Source: an uncultured Fibrobacter sp.
GTDB taxonomy: Bacteria; Fibrobacterota; Fibrobacteria; Fibrobacterales; Fibrobacteraceae
NCBI RefSeq assembly: GCF_900316465.1
Contig: NZ_ONDD01000018.1
Location: 17,631-81,630 of the forward strand
Length of the DNA stretch: 64,000 nucleotides
Direction of reading: 5' to 3'
Of the stretch, positions 62,732 through 64,000 are shown in pieces. The first letter of the stretch is position 1. Each line of letters starts with the position of its first letter. Both the position numbers and the translations under genes were made by a program. Under the pieces are notes generated by a model. The model ran no database searches and was not told where the DNA came from. It was given only the letters and a program-made list of their open reading frames with translations.

Positions 62732-64000
62732 TCAGCGAACCTTGTAGCATACCTTGCCAGGGTTCAGGATCATCTTAGGATCAAAGACCTGCTTGATGCC
62801 TTCCATGATGCGCATCTGGGCATCGCCGGAGAAGTCCGCGAGGAATTCCATCTTGCCGTGTCCGATTCCGTGCTCGCCGGAGATCAGGCCGCCCATTTCC
62901 GCTGCCTTCGCGTAGATGTCTTTCATGAAGACTTCGACGTCTTTCTTAAATGTTGCCTCATCAACAGTGTCATCTCCGCATGCGTAGATGTGAAGGTTGC
63001 CGTCGCCTGCATGGCCGAAGCTCTTGATCTTGAAGCAGTATCTGTCCTCTGTGGACTTGACGTACTTAAGATACTCCGCGATCTTGGTCACGGGAACAAC
63101 GACGTCGCACTCGTCAAGCCATGTTGTCTCAGCTTCGATCGCCTCGAGGAAGGAAGAACGCGCTGCCCATGCGTCGCGCTTCTTGGCGGGGGAATCCGCT
63201 ACAAGAACGTCGATGGCGCCCTCTTCGAGGACCACTTCCGCCGCCTTCTCTACCAAGTCATTGAGCTGGTCGAAATCGTCTCCGTCGAATGTCACGAGCA
63301 GATATGCGCCGACTTCCACACCGCCGAAGGACTTGGGGAAAGTCTCTCTTCCGATGAATCTCTCGGAAGCAAGGACGATCTCTCTCTCCATAAACTCGAC
63401 AGCCTGAGGATTCAGACGGTTCTTCATGAAAAGCGGAACTGTCGCAATGCAGTCGTCGAGGTTCTCGAAAGGAATGATCAGGGATACTGTCTCCTTCGGA
63501 GCAGGGATGACTTTCAGCGTGAGCTCTGTGATGATTCCGAGAGTTCCTTCGGAACCGATCATCAGATGAAGCAGGGAATAACCTGTACTGGTCTTGGAAA
63601 CTGTAGCGCCGAGCTTGATGATCTCACCTGTAGGAAGTACTACGGTCATAGCGCGCACATAATCTCTTGTGCAGCCGTACTTGACAGCGCGCATGCCGCC
63701 TGCGTTGGTCGATACGTTTCCGCCCAGTGTCGCAAACTTCTCACCCGGATCCGGGGGATAAAGGAGGCCTCTGCCAAGAGCGTCCTCAGCCAGATCGTGC
63801 AGAAGGACTCCGGGCTGTACGCGGACGACGAAATTATCCTCATCGTACTCCAGAATCTTGTTCATCTTCTGCATGTCGATCATGACACCGCCGTGAATAG
63901 CGACAGACGCTCCTGTCAGGCCGGTACCGGCACCGCGAGGGATGATTGGGATATTATTATCATAGCAGAGTTTCGCGATAGCTGCGATATCTTCTGTCGT
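62732..64000 (-). CDS. glcD: GlcD-type FAD-linked (D-lactate/glycolate) oxidase, 5' end outside window
   Basis: About 423 residues are visible; the frame is open to the right edge. The first ATG (63883) is internal, because upstream codons encode the FAD-binding PRGAGTGLTGASV and IHGGV. The PCMH-type FAD domain continues with LGGNVSTNAGGMRAVKYGCTRDYVRAM and GSEGTLGIITELTL. The C-terminal FAD-oxidase domain ends FGHAGDGNLHIYACG and SGEHGIGHGKMEFL, with MILNPGKVCY at the terminus. It oxidises D-lactate or glycolate, usually with an electron-transfer flavoprotein in anaerobes. It pairs with lctP downstream. Confidence 0.92.
   Translation of the reverse strand, partial: TTEDIAAIAKLCYDNNIPIIPRGAGTGLTGASVAIHGGVMIDMQKMNKILEYDEDNFVVRVQPGVLLHDLAEDALGRGLLYPPDPGEKFATLGGNVSTNAGGMRAVKYGCTRDYVRAMTVVLPTGEIIKLGATVSKTSTGYSLLHLMIGSEGTLGIITELTLKVIPAPKETVSLIIPFENLDDCIATVPLFMKNRLNPQAVEFMEREIVLASERFIGRETFPKSFGGVEVGAYLLVTFDGDDFDQLNDLVEKAAEVVLEEGAIDVLVADSPAKKRDAWAARSSFLEAIEAETTWLDECDVVVPVTKIAEYLKYVKSTEDRYCFKIKSFGHAGDGNLHIYACGDDTVDEATFKKDVEVFMKDIYAKAAEMGGLISGEHGIGHGKMEFLADFSGDAQMRIMEGIKQVFDPKMILNPGKVCYKVR

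Noticed and set aside
61010..64000. Lactate operon acquired by Fibrobacter through horizontal transfer
   Set aside because: The join cuts both uvrA and lctP at one point with no mobile-element ends, which an assembly artefact explains better. It is not excluded without read data.

Overview
The window looks like a metagenome-derived contig from a Fibrobacter-type bacterium (Fibrobacterota), with a piece of an unrelated bacterium joined to its right end. The Fibrobacter assignment rests on three FISUMP-domain proteins, a TIGR02147/DUF4423 regulator, poly-serine linkers behind lipoprotein or secretion signals, a T9SS-type C-terminal sorting domain, a PorV-like barrel, a cell-wall GH16 glucanase, and Bacteroidota-like TAnnTTTG promoter boxes. 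No rRNA, tRNA, CRISPR array or transposase gene was seen.

Layout. 1-16.7 kb holds envelope and accessory genes: a GH16 glucanase cut by the window edge, a TPR protein, a YfhO-like membrane protein, a 40-aa membrane peptide, an ArsR-methyltransferase fusion, a PAP2 phosphatase, a FISUMP protein, a lipoprotein, a HAD phosphatase, rsmE, a GLUG-repeat adhesin-like protein, purT and an outer-membrane protein. 16.75-17.16 kb is non-coding, with a direct repeat and several hairpins. 17.16-31.1 kb is a division and cell-wall (dcw) operon on the minus strand: mraZ-rsmH-ftsL-ftsI-murE-murF-ftsW-murG-murC-ftsQ-ftsA-ftsZ. mraY, murD, murB and ddl are absent from it. 31.2-35.4 kb is bounded by two copies of a structured 136/149-bp repeat. 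Between them lie a truncated zinc-ribbon gene joined to a headless type II/IV secretion ATPase fragment, then a regulator-FISUMP lipoprotein pair. 35.5-42.85 kb is a translation operon (rimP-nusA-infB-rbfA-truB-ribF-small barrel). 43-58.8 kb holds envelope operons, a xerC-like recombinase, a MATE exporter and ychF.

58.85-61.01 kb is the C-terminal part of uvrA. At about 61.01 kb the uvrA frame stops and the 3' end of a lactate permease gene begins. The permease and a GlcD-type FAD-linked oxidase fill the rest of the window in a different codon style with clostridial-type signals. This is most simply an assembly chimera, and statements about the last 3 kb should not be attributed to the Fibrobacter genome.

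How genes work together. The dcw operon couples peptidoglycan precursor ligation (MurE/F/C/G) to the divisome (FtsL, FtsI, FtsW, FtsQ, FtsA, FtsZ) under MraZ, whose predicted operator repeats overlap the promoter. The rimP-nusA-infB operon covers ribosome maturation, transcription elongation, initiation, tRNA modification and flavin synthesis. The envelope genes (lipoproteins, barrels, PorV-like protein, T9SS cargo) fit a surface-attached polysaccharide degrader.

The most notable signals are the paired structured repeat, whose 5' hairpin differs in sequence but keeps its geometry; a recurring promoter layout that places a TAnnTTT box 4-5 nt before the ATG (probable leaderless mRNAs); and the two breakpoints at about 31.48 and 61.01 kb.
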